From positions 434,001 through 498,000 of the forward strand of contig NW_024468261.1 in assembly GCF_002104995.1 (NCBI RefSeq): a stretch of 64,000 bases of DNA, in the 5' to 3' direction. The notes beneath the pieces are model-generated. The model ran no database searches. It was given only the letters and a program-made list of their open reading frames with translations, and was not told the origin of the DNA. The stretch's first letter is position 1, and each line of letters starts with the position of its first letter. The DNA is from Linderina pennispora (lineage: Eukaryota; Kickxellomycota; Kickxellomycetes; Kickxellales; Kickxellaceae). The position numbers and the translations under genes are program-made. Positions 22,821-38,954 of this stretch are shown piece by piece.

Positions 22821-24027
22821 TTGTATGAATTTATCTTTTTTTCGGGAAAATGTAAGAGTGATTTGAAGGCTAAAAGCTGCTCATTGCTCAGTGCTTTGCG
22901 ATTTGAGATCGGTAGGCTCTTGGCTGGGGAATTAATTTAGCACTAGCAATTACCTCGGATTACCTGGATCGTATTAAATCACACTTGGCTTTTCCAGGAA
23001 CAAAAGGGCTGAGCGATGTCATGGCCAGCTCAGCGAGGCTTCTGCGAAAAGATACCTGGTGTTTCGAGTCTCCTGTTGCTACTTCAGAACTACTGACGCC
23101 AAGACCACCCTGGAGGCGCATTCGCATTCTAATGAGCTTACACATTGCCGACTTGTATTTATTTATATAGTATCCATGAATTATTTTGCCAGAAACTGCC
23201 GCTCCCACATCGGTATCTCGCTCCTCAGATCTCTTTGTATGCGCTTTCCGTGAGCTCCATGCATGAGCATCCCATCCTATGCAACACACTATTGGATCGA
23301 GGATACCCGGTGTGCATTAATAAAAAATCCCCAGCATGATCAACATGCCCCTTGAGCTGCCAATTCTCGTTTTTCTTGGTCTTCTGCTGGATCCATATCC
23401 GTGGTTTCTAGTTTTAGCAGCCTTCTCAGACCAATAATTCTGAACTGCAGTATTAAGGATATCTCGTCAACTCCCAATTTGTCCTGTATAAATCTCAGCA
23501 TGGCTTGCAGTTACTTCTAATTTTCCAACATCATCAACATCACAAGCACCACTCATTCCACAATCACCTTTTGCACTACTTAGCATCTTCACTAAAAATC
23601 AACAACCAGCGCAGCTCAGGCAACAGTTGTGGCAACAGGGTCTGGGGAAACGACCGTTTCTACACACTGCCTGTCGTGAGCTACTACTACTACTACTAAA
23701 GTATAAACATGGCATATATGAACAACACATTTATAACATCTTATTCCTATTTGCTGTTTTTTTTCTCCATTTTTCTCATTTATGATTTCATTCCAAACTA
23801 CGACATACACACTTGCCGAATATAAACAGCTTCATATGCACATATTGCAAGAATTGCGAGCAGGCGTTAGACATTGTACCTCTGAGCCGATAGCGCATTT
23901 ATAAATCACCGGCTCAACGTGACCCAAGGCTCACGATCTAGAAAAAGTTGATATGATGATCTTGCCCAAGCAAAAAAAATCAACCCAGCTCTGCTCCACT
24001 TTTTTCTTGATTATTTTTTTTCTAGCA
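22821..24027. other. 1.2-kb intergenic region with an orphan TATA box and poly-Tyr-ending frame
   Basis: Most of this region is AT-rich and non-coding. At 23485-23491 there is TATAAAT, followed by a short ATG frame of only six codons. A frame without an ATG (~23590-23699) has a coding-like end, NRVWGNDRFYTLPVVS followed by five Tyr codons from a CTA-type triplet run. This may be the tail of a small lost or misread gene. I cannot define a start, and no family is recognised. Confidence 0.3.
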
Positions 24028-26351
<2,324 letters not shown>

Positions 26352-26400
26352 GAGTTCTCGAGGATGCTCTGCTTCTATGAAATAGACTTTGGAATTTTGA

Positions 26401-27852
26401 TTACTTTACGATCTTTTCAACCTTGGGCCGATTCAGCTCCTCCTTGGTGGGCAGTGTAAACGGCACAGGCACGCCCTGGGCACTGTTGGGCAGCACAGCC
26501 AGCACCTTGTAGATGCGACCCATGCTGTTAGGGTCGGTCAGCCGCTTGTAGCAGTCAACCAGGTCCTGCTGCACCTTCGTGTCCTTGGTGGTCTGCAGCA
26601 GCTGCTTCAGGCGTGCCTGGATACCCATGTCGTGCAAGAACTTGCCCTGCTCGACAGGTCCAAAGCACTTGGCCTTGCCGCGGGCGGCCATGCGCAGGTA
26701 GCTAAAATCCACATCGGCTGTCAGATCCATGGATCCGGGCTGGCTGAGCGGGTTGGCGAACTTGTGCTTGCGGATGCCACGGAACGTGTCTCCCTGCGTC
26801 CAGTCCTGGCCATAGTCGACGATCAGTGCCATGCCGCTATTTTGCGATACCCAGTCGGCAAGCACCGACATGACGCGTGCCGAGTCTGGCGACACCTCAA
26901 TGTGATCGCCCTTGTCGAAGCGCGAGCTGAACTGCTGGTCGCTCAAAATGGCCGCTGCATTCGACGTCACCTGGCGGGAGCGCACAAACTTGAAGTGGCA
27001 GGCATCAGTGCCGTCAGACAGCGAGCTGTGCGGCGAGCTTGCCAGCTTGGCCGAGGTGGTCGCCGTGGTTGCTGAGCTATCCGAGTCATCGAGGTCAACA
27101 AGAATCTCGCTCCATCCGCCAGCGCCCTTTTCGAACTTGTAGATTGGCAGGGCATCAAAGAACTCGTGCGCCATGACCAGCGGCACGCAGTCGGCATCTA
27201 CGCTGACCTCCTCCAGCACTGTGTGCCAGCGGGCTGAGATCCCGCCATACTTTTCGCTGACAGCACTGGCCGGCGTATCTGGCTCGTTCTTATCCTCCAC
27301 AGGCTGCATCGACTCCTGCATGCAACCCAGCTTCTCAAGCTGCATCTTGCGCAGCTCAGGGCTACGCTCAACAAAGTCAACTCCCTGGATCGTTGCGAAG
27401 AACTGTGGGAATCGCCGGGCAGCCCGCAGCATATCGTCCATCAGCGTGCCGCGCCCGGGCCCTAACTCCACAAATCTCGTTTTGGCTGGCCGTCCCATCA
27501 TCTCCCAGTGCAAGACATACCAGACCGCCATGATCTCTCCAAACATCTGGCTGATTTCAGGCGATGTGACAAAGTCGCCTGAGCGGCCAAATACCTGCCC
27601 CCGCGTATAGTAGCCGCCAACAGGGCTGGTCAGTGCCAGCTGCATATACTGCGCGATTGAGATCGGACCTGTTGATAGGATGATCTCGCGGATGTGTTTG
27701 GCCACAGGTGTAAGCTCTTCTCTGATTTTGACTGTGGAGCCGTCAGCTCTGGATATCGTTGAGACTGCACGAGCAGAGCGTAGCACGGGCAGCTGTGTGG
27801 ATACAGACCGCAATCTGAGCGCAGATCGAGCGAGGTTGCGTGCTAGAAACAT
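26401..27852 (-). CDS. NDUFAF7: Complex I assembly protein-arginine methyltransferase NDUFAF7 (MidA family)
   Basis: An intact frame. I choose the internal start at 27852 (MFLARNLARSALRLRSVSTQ), which begins a typical Arg/Ser-rich mitochondrial presequence and gives 483 residues. The frame is open 29 codons further upstream. NDUFAF7 dimethylates an arginine of the NDUFS2 subunit during early complex I assembly in the matrix. Visible features are ISIAQYMQLALTSPVGGYY, FGRSGDFVTSPEISQMFGE, the SAM-binding motif FVELGPGRGTLMDDMLR, and ALIVDYGQDW. A Ser/Thr-rich insert follows YKFEKGAGGWSE. Its presence implies that this fungus has respiratory complex I. Confidence 0.93.
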   Translation of the reverse strand: MFLARNLARSALRLRSVSTQLPVLRSARAVSTISRADGSTVKIREELTPVAKHIREIILSTGPISIAQYMQLALTSPVGGYYTRGQVFGRSGDFVTSPEISQMFGEIMAVWYVLHWEMMGRPAKTRFVELGPGRGTLMDDMLRAARRFPQFFATIQGVDFVERSPELRKMQLEKLGCMQESMQPVEDKNEPDTPASAVSEKYGGISARWHTVLEEVSVDADCVPLVMAHEFFDALPIYKFEKGAGGWSEILVDLDDSDSSATTATTSAKLASSPHSSLSDGTDACHFKFVRSRQVTSNAAAILSDQQFSSRFDKGDHIEVSPDSARVMSVLADWVSQNSGMALIVDYGQDWTQGDTFRGIRKHKFANPLSQPGSMDLTADVDFSYLRMAARGKAKCFGPVEQGKFLHDMGIQARLKQLLQTTKDTKVQQDLVDCYKRLTDPNSMGRIYKVLAVLPNSAQGVPVPFTLPTKEELNRPKVEKIVK

Positions 27853-28311
27853 GGGTGGGTGGTGGTGAATGCTGGAAAGGTGCTTCTTGGCAAATCGCCT
27901 GCTGAAAAAATAGCGGAGATAGCGGGGGTGTACTCTCAAACTGCAGAGAAGCCTATAATGGGCAACCTTGATTTACACTTCGGGCAGTAATAGCGTCTGG
28001 TGCCATATCAGGGTCGCATGTAGCCTAGCGCATCGCTGAGAAATGTTAGCGCAAGAAGCACGCTGTGGCCAGGAAACGGATTGTCTACCATGTATGTAAC
28101 GGTGGCTCTGCTTGGTGAGCATATCGATAATAAACAAACTAGAAATGGTCCTCAGTGAAAATGGCGCTTCCAGGGATGACATGTGTTTCACGATCAGTGA
28201 AGAGTGTGAAGAGGGTCAACATCACACCTGGACCAATGTATGCAGTATAACAACTACACATCCAACTGGCATAAAATAGCAAGCATCTTCTACAATGAGG
28301 GAGCCTATTAT
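27853..28311. other. Intergenic, NDUFAF7 promoter side
   Basis: About 460 bases between the NDUFAF7 start and the stop of the next minus-strand gene. No coding sequence is supported. Confidence 0.5.
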
Positions 28312-29316
28312 TTAGCTACTTGAGAAAAGCCTGCCCTCACCGCTACTGCTCTTGCCTAGCTTTGGCGAGAACTTCAACCCAATCGAGAACGCCGACGGAA
28401 TGGCGCTCCCAGTCGTTACGTCTGACGGCATAAACACATCAATATCTCTTTCCAAGAACGCCTCAATATCCATGATTGATTGGTCAACATCCACAAACTC
28501 ATCTGGCTTCGGCCGGTCGTCCATATCGATATCCAGCCCGAGCCCAAAGTCCACCACTGCCTTCTGCGTATCAACATCCATGGTGGATTCCTGCTCCTCC
28601 TCCTCCTTGATCTGCGATTCCTCGACAAGCATGTGGGAATCGCCAGAATGCAGGTCGATGGTAGGCAGGAAGCCCTTGGGCAAGAGCTCAGGGATCAGGA
28701 GAGATTGCGCGGCAAGCTCGGGTGAATGCATGGTGGGCGATGACATTATCGTTGGTTTGGGTTCTACAGGCAATTCCTCATCTCCAGAATCGCCGTCAGA
28801 GCTGTCCTCGTCGTCAGAGTCTACGCAGATACGTCGCCGAGTGTGTTGCCGCCGAGGTGCATCGTCATCACTCGCCTCATCGCTCTCCATAGCCTCGTCC
28901 TCGTCTTCTTCCTTCGCCTTGTTTTCCTTCTCTCTTCGCCGCTCCTCTGCCTCTCTGTCCAGCACCAGCCGTTGCCTTTTCCATTCCTCTGCTTTCAGAT
29001 CACTCAGTATCCAGTTCCGGATCTCTGGGCATAGCCAAAAATCTAGTCGCTCTTCGACATCGCTCAGCTCATCGGCTGTAAACAAGAGCGGTGAGGGATT
29101 GCGTAAGGGGTCGGGGGCCGGCTGTGGCCGCCAGATATCCAGCTGCTCGTCGCTTTCGTCGTTGCTGTCACCACTGTCATCATCGCCCTTTGCGCATGCT
29201 ATTGTTGGCGCTGCCGTGCCATGTAGTCGGAGCTGTGTGGGTTTGGGTTCAGTGCACGAGAGCAGAGACGCTCGTGCAGGGCGTACTATGTAGCGGCCAG
29301 CTTTGTTGGCTGTCAT
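28312..29316 (-). CDS. Acidic, charged protein of unknown function
   Basis: An intact frame. The start at 29316 (MTANKAGRYIVRPARASLL) is preferred over the more upstream in-frame Met, because the longer version would run into the PABP 3' region. The product would be 334 residues. It has one folded-looking block (about residues 60-120, LFTADELSDVEERLDFWL and IRNWILSDLKAEEWKRQ), then a Glu/Lys-rich helix, long Asp/Glu/Ser tracts and two Arg-rich patches that may act as nuclear localisation signals. I do not recognise a family. A nuclear, possibly chromatin- or RNA-related role is a guess from composition only. Confidence 0.55.
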   Translation of the reverse strand: MTANKAGRYIVRPARASLLSCTEPKPTQLRLHGTAAPTIACAKGDDDSGDSNDESDEQLDIWRPQPAPDPLRNPSPLLFTADELSDVEERLDFWLCPEIRNWILSDLKAEEWKRQRLVLDREAEERRREKENKAKEEDEDEAMESDEASDDDAPRRQHTRRRICVDSDDEDSSDGDSGDEELPVEPKPTIMSSPTMHSPELAAQSLLIPELLPKGFLPTIDLHSGDSHMLVEESQIKEEEEQESTMDVDTQKAVVDFGLGLDIDMDDRPKPDEFVDVDQSIMDIEAFLERDIDVFMPSDVTTGSAIPSAFSIGLKFSPKLGKSSSGEGRLFSSS

Positions 29317-29524
29317 TTCAGAGGATGCATACAAAAAAGCTGAGGAATTAGACGCGCAAATTGCTAAAAGGCGGGAAAAAGAGATGTCAGGCGCAGCAGC
29401 AAGCAGAGCAGCACATTGCAGCATTCCTAAGCCAGCGTGATCATCAAGTTTTCCAGGGTAATCAGATTTCTTCTTTGCGCACATTAAAAAGTCGGCAGCT
29501 TTACAGGGGGCGTAGAAAGGACAT

Positions 29525-31963
<2,439 letters not shown>

Positions 31964-32637
31964 AAGTTGGAAGGAAGGAAAGAAACGGATTTTTCGCCCT
32001 TTTTGTGCCCACCGCAAGTGCACTCTCCTCAAGGCACACCCCTGGCGCGCGCTCTGCGAAGAGCCAAAAAAAATTTTCCAATCCACTGATCCGCCACTGC
32101 GAGGACGTGATTATCGCGGCTTGCTATATTCGGCTGCCTGGTCATGTGTCTCCGCACCATGGCGTGTGTGACCACCACTGGGCGCAGTGCCTGACGCTAC
32201 GGCTGCTTTTGCTTTTTTTTTTTTTTTTTCATATCCGAGACAAAGGCTGCTGATGTGCAGCCCAGCAGCTAATCGGTGTGCTGCGCTTGGCCGGCACCCT
32301 GGACAGAGCGATTTGGCTGTTTGCTGCAGACACGGACTACATACCTTATCCGAGGCGGCGCCAGGGTAGCACTATGGAAGGTTGCAGTTCTCGAAGCGGC
32401 AAATTGTGAGCTTCAAAGAGTTCGACGAAAATCGTGGCCGATCTTGTCCCTGGAGGCCTGTTGACTCGGTTGGCAGTGCCTGCTGCGTGCATAAATGCGC
32501 ATTGCGTATCTTGGACCCAGGCTGGTTGCGCACTATCGGACTTCTTCTCTCTCCCTCTCTTTTTTTCATCTGCTGCGAGCCAGATTCCTATTTTCCATCT
32601 AGTACTTGTTTCTTTCCGCTCTGTATTTTTACAACCC
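31964..32637. other. Divergent intergenic region, PABP / Na+/H+ antiporter
   Basis: It contains a long T tract (about 32213-32230) and CT-rich sequence shortly before the antiporter ATG. No coding sequence is supported. Confidence 0.5.
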
Positions 32638-34201
32638 ATGGTCGATAGTTGGATTCATCTCAACTTTGGGCCCAGCACCATGGTGCCGCTGCTGCTGGGC
32701 GTGTTTGCAGTCTGCTTTGGGTTGGTGTCGATGGTGGTCAAGGAGTGGCTGTTTGTGTCGGAGACGCTGGTCGCTTTTCCTGTTTGGTGTGGGGTTCGGG
32801 CCGGCTGGTGTCGGCGCCATTAGCCCAGCTGACTGGGTGGACGTGCCTTCGTTCACGCTCGAGCTCACCCGGCTGATCATCGCTATCCAAGTCATGGCCG
32901 CAGGCATCACGCTGCCAAAGTAAGTAGCGAAACCAAAGCAATTCCGCCAAGCACCGACTGCCCGCTAACAGCGCCCCGTTTGTAGGAAGTATCCTGTCCA
33001 CGGAGCTAAAGTCCCTTGCTCATGCTGCTGGGTCCAGTCATGACGTGGATGTGGATCACCTCGGCTGTAGCCATCATGCTCGTGTTCCGGCTGGGGTTTA
33101 TCGAGTCAATGCTCATTGCGTCGTGCGTTGCGCCGACCGACCCGGTGCTGGCGAACTCGATTGTCAAGGGCAAGTTTGCCGAAGCAAAAGTGCCGCTGCA
33201 TGTGCGTAACATCATCTCGGCGGAGTCTGGCGCCAACGACGGGCTTGGCTACCCGTACCTGTACCTGGCGCTGTACTTGCTCAAATTCGGCACTAAAGAG
33301 GCACTGACCCGGTGGTTCGTCGTTGTCATTCTGTGGGAGATTGTTGTGTCGGTTGTTCTAGGCGGAGTCATCGGCTGGTGCGCGCGCAAGCTGCTGCAAT
33401 ACGCACGTGAGCGTGGCTGGGTCGACCACGACTCGTTCCTGTCGTTTGCAATCTCGCTGACACTGCTTACGCTGGGCATTGTGTCACTCGTGGGCAGCGA
33501 TGATATTTTGGCGTGTTTTGTTGCCGGCAACACGCTGACGTGGGACGACTGGTTCCGCACAGAGACCAAGGAGGCGCATTTCCAGGACGTGCTCGACACG
33601 CTGTTCAACTACACGTTCTTCATTTACCTGGGCGCCATCGTTCCGATGGGACACGTTCTCTGGCAGCATCGAGTTCATCACGCCAGGCCGTTTGGTGGCC
33701 GTGTCGATCCTGGTCATCCTATTCCGACGCCTGCCAGCGGTGCTGGCGGTGACACGCCTGACACCCGCGCTTGTGACGTTCCGCGAGGCCGCTTTTGCTG
33801 GGTGGTTTGGACCGATCGGAGTCGGCGCGATTTTCTATGCAATGGTGGCATACGAAGAGCTCGAGGACCCAGTGTTTGAAGGGTCGCGCTTCAAAGAGAG
33901 CCTGCTGCCAATTGTGTTTTCGTTAGTCATTGCCTCGGTCGTTGTCCACGGCATCACCATCCCCCTGTACCATGTTGCTGCTGCTGTGCCCACTGCCACC
34001 GTGGCCGTGCAAAAATTCCTGACACTGACGCCCTCACGATCATCCACCAGCCTGTTCAGCATTGGCAGACGCACGGCTTCACCCCGCTATCCACCAAACA
34101 TGGGCGTGTCCATCCGGAAACCCCGGAACGCACGGGCATCGAACCCAGTGGTATTACCAGACAGTGAGCAGCTTTCGAGCAGCTGTCCGGACTGCTGCTG
34201 A
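32638..34201 (+). CDS. Plasma-membrane Na+/H+ antiporter (Sod2/Nha1 type, CPA1), with intron and frameshifts
   Basis: Start at 32638 (MVDSWIHLNFGPST). An intron runs from 32920 to 32985 (GTAAGT...TGTAG). Recognisable blocks are FLFGVGFGPAGVGAI, VMTWMWITSAVAIMLVF, CVAPTDPVLANSI and the ion-binding ESGANDGLGYPYLYLAL. They continue with DWFRTETKEAHFQDVLDTLFNYTFFIYLGA and, in another frame, WFGPIGVGAIFYAMVA and VVVHGITIPLYHV. These are typical of fungal Nha1/Sod2 antiporters that export Na+, Li+ or K+ in exchange for protons. Single-base frame changes occur near 32775, 33000 and 33655. The tail is short compared with Nha1. The true stop may be 34274 in another frame. Confidence 0.88.
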
Positions 34202-34335
34202 GCACACGTCGCTGCTGGTTGGCAGTGAGGAGCAGGCAGAAAATTACGGTTCGACATCGAAGAATCCGAAATGAACTCCATTGCACACTAAATTTATTTT
34301 CAAATGGCCTCAATACACATCGCGTTTATATTTAT

Positions 34336-34859
34336 CTAAACTGTGCCATCGTCAAAGATCCACGCTGTGTCCTTAGGCGATGGACCGGCTTTCTTGATGT
34401 ACACGTCGTTTTTCCGTGGGAGCTCCTAAAGACATGACATGCAGCGCAGTTAGCGGTGTGGCCACATGTGGCATATCGGATGTAAAGCTGATCTATTACC
34501 TTTTTCTCGCAGCTCGATAGCATCGACAGTATCGACAGACAAATGCCATCGACGGTGAGCACAGGCGTCCAGTACTGGTACAGAATGCTGAGGCAAATGT
34601 GGCCATTGCTGTAGACATGTGGGTGTAGCGGCACGTTCCCAATAAACGTAACCTCTGGAGCCTCAATTGGATATTCCCGGGTAAACTTGAACTGCAGTGT
34701 AAAGTTTTCGTTTGCATACAGCGTGTTGTCGACGCCCTTTATGTCTACAAACCATGTCTCGAGGCTGTCGGTGGACTGGAGGGAAATGTTCGGGCATGGC
34801 GTTTTCTTGAGCTGCGTTAGCTCACGCAGCAGGCGTTTTGTTTGCATTTTGGACGACAT
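34336..34859 (-). CDS. UBE2W: Ubiquitin-conjugating enzyme E2 W
   Basis: Exon 1 is 34859-34500 and exon 2 is 34425-34336 (donor GTAATA, acceptor TTTAG, intron 74 bases), giving 149 residues. The catalytic Cys89 sits in HPHVYSNGHICLSIL. UBE2W attaches ubiquitin to the alpha-amino group of disordered protein N-termini and has an atypical C-terminal region. The short second exon (ELPRKNDVYIKKAG...KDTAWIFDDGTV) matches that region in position. Reading through the intron keeps an open frame of 175 codons but replaces the conserved tail with an unrelated sequence, so the spliced form is preferred. It is divergent from SCAI with 285 bases between the starts. Confidence 0.9.
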
Positions 34860-35143
34860 TATTTAAAGGCGAGGTGGTGACTGGAGGAATTTGTGCAGCG
34901 GCCCCCGGCGGTGTGGAGTATATGTATATCGACATGGAACTTTCATTTCATGCACCTCGCAGGCATAGAGTTCTGTGTGCAACGTCACCTAGTTGAAACC
35001 AAAAAAAAATCACCCTCACAGCGGTGATCAAACGCCCGCCGTGTATGCACAACAATAGCCTGCAAAAAAGAAACTCAGTCGCTTTATGCGCTTCTCCCTT
35101 ACACTTGCATTTAATTCCTAATCTTTTCGAAACCACCTCTGCC

Positions 35144-37328
35144 ATGGCTACCGAGCCAGACACTGTCCCTGAGACCAGCGAGACCAAGGCGCCTGTGGAG
35201 CCCATAGCGGAGCCTGAAACAACCCCTGGTGGAATTACGCCTGTCGAGAATGCACCCGCTGAAAAGGCACCGCCGGGTGCAGAGACTGAACCCACACAGC
35301 CCGCCAAAAAGGAGGACTCCGAGATTACCGAGGAAGAGGCCAAGGAGATAGTCGAGGAGTTCGAGTACCTGCTGGAAAAGTCGCAGCAGCTGTTTGCGGG
35401 CCTGCGCGACCTGCCCGAAATCGGCAGCAAGTTCTGGCAGCCGCACTTTCAGCGCACGTTTGACGTCTACACACGGCTCTGGAAGTTCCAGGGTCAGCAC
35501 CGCCTGCTTCTGGAGAAGCCCGAGCACTATGGGCTGAAGCGGTGGGAGGTCGGCGAGATTGCATCCAAAATTGGGCAGCTGTATTACCGGTACTATCTGC
35601 GGACCAGCGAGACGAACTATCTGCAGGAGGCGTTTGCATTCTACGACGCTATCCGCGAGCGCAACTACTTTAAGGACGAGCGCGAGACCAAGAACTCGGC
35701 GCTGATGATCAAGAAGCTCAGGTACTATGCGAGGTTCATTGTTGTGTGTCTGCACATGAATTACACGTCGACGATGATGCAGCTGCTGGAGGAGGTGCGC
35801 GACCTGATTGATGTATATTCAATGACATTCAACCCGGTCGACAAGCTCGAGTGGTCGCTGGTGGTGAAGGAGATGGCGCTGTTCATGCAGGCCGTGTGCA
35901 GTCCTGTGCCCAGTGACCCGAGCGGCGTCCCGCTGCCTGTCAACTACCGTCTGGTTGCCCGCCGCCGGCCACGCCTCGACAAGGACACGCCCAGGTTCCG
36001 CTTGCAGCAGGCCATTATTGTTGGCAACAAACCGACTCAAATCAAATTCTCCGAGCTGACCCTCGACATGCATTACATGTTGCAGGTGCTGGAACGCGAG
36101 CCAACCAACAACAAGGACAGCAGCAAGGAGACAAATCGCGCCGCCGACGACTGTGGCGAGCACGGCGATTCCCACAGCTGGCACATCGGTGATCAACACT
36201 GCGTCGCTGGTCTCTGAAGGCGCTCAAATAGCTGAAGGCGATATGGGTGCACTGGCCGACGCCAACAGGAACAGCAGCAGCAACGCGGACCCTGCAGACG
36301 ATCCTGTCAAAACGGACGTGGTTCCACCGGCAATCACCTGCAGTGCCGACGCAAACGGAGAAGCACGACGACGAGAAGGAGGTGGAGCGTGAAAAGACAG
36401 CGCGCCGCATGAACCCGCACAAGTATCTCCTGTATCTGCCAAACTTTTCCCAAATCCAGGTGTATCTCGCCAACGCCTTCCGTGAAATCGGTGACCAGGG
36501 GTGCGTCCTTCTATATCTATCGTCTGATGGCTCGCCCGCCAAGGCGCAGCAGACCGAGTCTGGAGGCATGCAAGTACGGGTTTACAGGCGGCATACACAC
36601 AACGCAGAGGCAATCGCCAGAAGGCACGAAAGATCGCGATATTGAGCGGCTCATCAACACTGTACATCCAGTTGACCTCCTGCCGTACACACGCAAGCCG
36701 TTCTTCCTGGTGGTCGAGAGCGAGTGCTCGCATGCATACAAGGGAATGCCGAACCTGTTCTCGCAGTCGCTGCTGTGCCTTCTATCCCCCACTGAGTATC
36801 CGACTGCGTCAAGCCGCGGCGGCCTCTACACGTTCTTTCCTGCACTCTCCGCTGCTCGCCTTCTGTGGCATCTCGCAGCTGTCCAAAATTGCCTTGCCAA
36901 GGTGGTCAGAGCTTGTCGAGCTCTTCAGCGAACTCGAGGACCTCGCCTTCGAGCTCCTCAACACGTATGTTGTCGACCAGGGCATGCGCAAGTTCCTCAG
37001 CGATGACTACCTCCGCCAGCTGATGATCAGGCATGTGATATGCTGTGCAATGTTGCAGTTGCACCACGACTTTACCCAGCCACAGCATCACCCGACGTCA
37101 GAGCCGCCGTTCGCCAGCGAGATCATGGAGGCTCCCGTTCTGGTCAGAAAGGTCAGGGATATCGTCGAGTTTTGCAGCGTCGAGCAGTTTTACCGAATGG
37201 AGGACCGCCCTGCATCGCCCGTGGCGGAGCCAGCACACACAGTGGACGAAGTGCCAGTGGACCCCGCCGATATTGCAGAGGCGGTGGCGGCGCCAGAGCC
37301 ACCAGCACCTGACCAATCGCCTCGCTGA
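35144..37328 (+). CDS. SCAI: SCAI homologue (suppressor of cancer cell invasion protein), frameshifted
   Basis: Start at 35144 (MATEPDTVPETS), followed by a ~60-residue Pro/Glu/Thr-rich leader. The conserved body has FEYLLEKSQQLFAGLRDLPEIG, RTFDVYTRLWKFQGQHR, YGLKRWEVGEIASKIGQLYYRYYLRTSE and IKKLRYYARFIVVCLHMN. After an insert it continues with MNPHKYLLYLPNFSQIQVYL, RKPFFLVVESECSHAYK, and the LLAFCGISQL and FLSDDYLRQLMIRHVICC blocks. In animals SCAI is a nuclear cofactor repressing MRTF/SRF and acts with 53BP1 in repair; the fungal role is not established. At least four single-base frame changes occur (near 36130, 36330, 36490 and 36840), around and after a Ser/Asn-rich insert. Confidence 0.88.
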
Positions 37329-37366
37329 TCACGTGATTGCATTTATTTTTAAGCGTATCCATCGTC

Positions 37367-38954
37367 ATGGATTCTGGGTCTTGCGGGCTGCGCTTTCGCC
37401 ACAGCAAGGGCTGCTGTCTTCGTCTTCCAATCTACCCGAAACAGAGAACCTGCTCCGGCGATTTTCTCGAACCTGAGACTGCGCCGCTGCGCATACGGAT
37501 TTTTATGCTGAACCATAGACACCTACCAAAGGACGAGCGGCAGAATAGCCACCGGTCCCACATCCCCATGCATAAGCGCCGTATCCCTGACTCGAGTCCC
37601 GCTAACAAGCGAGCTGGAGTCAAGTGCCTTTAACGAGCAAGGTATGGCAAGATAACTTGATGTTCTATGATTTTTTTTCCTCAGTTGTTCATTTTCGACT
37701 CACAATTTCTATTCCCTAACTTGCTAGGCCGGCCACAAATTGAATGCCCGTTTTGCCGGAAGCTGATACCCGACAAAGACTATCATGCAGCACTATGAGA
37801 TGGAGGTCGGACTGGACCGCCACAACCGTCGCACGGAGGATCTGGAGGATGGCGAGGTCGTCGATCTCGCGCGACAGCTGACGCCACCGCCCCCTGCGCG
37901 GCTCCCAAGGCTGCATATGCGTGCCCCCGTCGAACGCAGCTCGTCGCCAGAGTCCGGTGATACCAGCGATAGCACAGAGACCAGCAGACAGCCGCTACGC
38001 AGGTCGACGCGGAAGCGTATCCAACGGGTGCTGCAGACACCCGGCACAGAGCCACAGCAGAACATGTCGGCCATGGCCACGCGCAGCAGCACGAGGATGT
38101 CAACAGGAAACTAGCAGCCGTGCCTAGCAGCAGACAGAGCTCCCGGAATCAGGCGGAGTCGTCGAGAAAGCGCCACCGGACAACGACACAGGCCAGGAGG
38201 AGCCACAGCTCAGAGTCGCAGTTCAGCCTCGAAGTGTCCATCCTCACCGATGGCACCGCTGTGCCGCACCAGCAGAAATGCCCGATCTGTTGCAAGATCT
38301 TGACAGGCAATAGCACCGACGTCAACAACCACGTCGATAGGTGTCTAGCGGCCCAGGATCCAGACCAGGACTCGGGTCCGACTGTTGAGTATGAGTGGGC
38401 AGGCGAGACGAGGGTTCGTGCTACAGCCATGCTTGAGGGTGGCGTTAGAGCGGCTGGTCCTTGGCTTCAGCACTGCAGCCGAAGTCGACGACGTCGATGT
38501 TGATATCGACGCAGACGACGAGACCAACTACGGCCCCGCGCAGTATACAAACCGTGACCTTGACTTTGAGGAGGTGCCGGCTGCTGGCGCCCGTCGCACA
38601 TCGCTTGGACCGCAGTTTGAATTCAATGCGCCTGCCATTGAAGCCGAGCCAGCTGGGACACCGAGCGATGGTGGCCCGTCGTCTCCCCACCCGGCGCTGT
38701 CGTTCAATTCAGGTGCCTCGCAGCTCATCATCGATGCGCTGAAAGAGCGTATCCGGCAGCAAGATCGGCTGATCCAGGCTACACCCAAATGCTTCGTGTG
38801 TCTGGAAGCCGTTCATCAAGCCCTGCACGTCTATCAACTGCTGGCACGTATGCTGCGAAGCCTGCTGGCGCCGCACACTAGGAAGCCAAAAAATTGTGCC
38901 CACAGTGCGGTCCAAATCACACAGCCCACCGATCTCCGCCGTATCTACATGTAA
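37367..38954 (+). CDS. RNF220: RNF220-like E3 ubiquitin ligase, frameshifted, N-terminus uncertain
   Basis: A zinc-finger block IECPFCRKLIPDKDYHAA near 37738 is followed by HYEMEVGLDRH. A second, CPICCKILTGNSTDVNNHVDRC, lies near 38281. Then come YEWAGETRVRATAMLEGG and an Asp-rich stretch with PAQYTNRDL, both characteristic of RNF220. The C-terminus is a RING finger (CFVCLEA...CWHVCCEACWRRTLG...LCPQCG) ending TQPTDLRRIYM. RNF220 is a RING E3 ligase acting on nuclear substrates in animals. An intron probably precedes IECPFC (acceptor TTGCTAG at ~37728). At least five one-base frame changes occur. The N-terminus before 37700 is ambiguous between frames; 37367 is simply the first plausible ATG. 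Confidence 0.8.

Noticed and set aside
28352..29293. 313-codon plus-strand Ser-rich frame
   Set aside because: It is antisense to the acidic protein gene. The Ser runs are the complement of Asp/Glu codons.
34332..34859. Unspliced 175-residue form of UBE2W
   Set aside because: The read-through tail is unlike any E2, while splicing a 74-base intron gives the expected UBE2W C-terminus.
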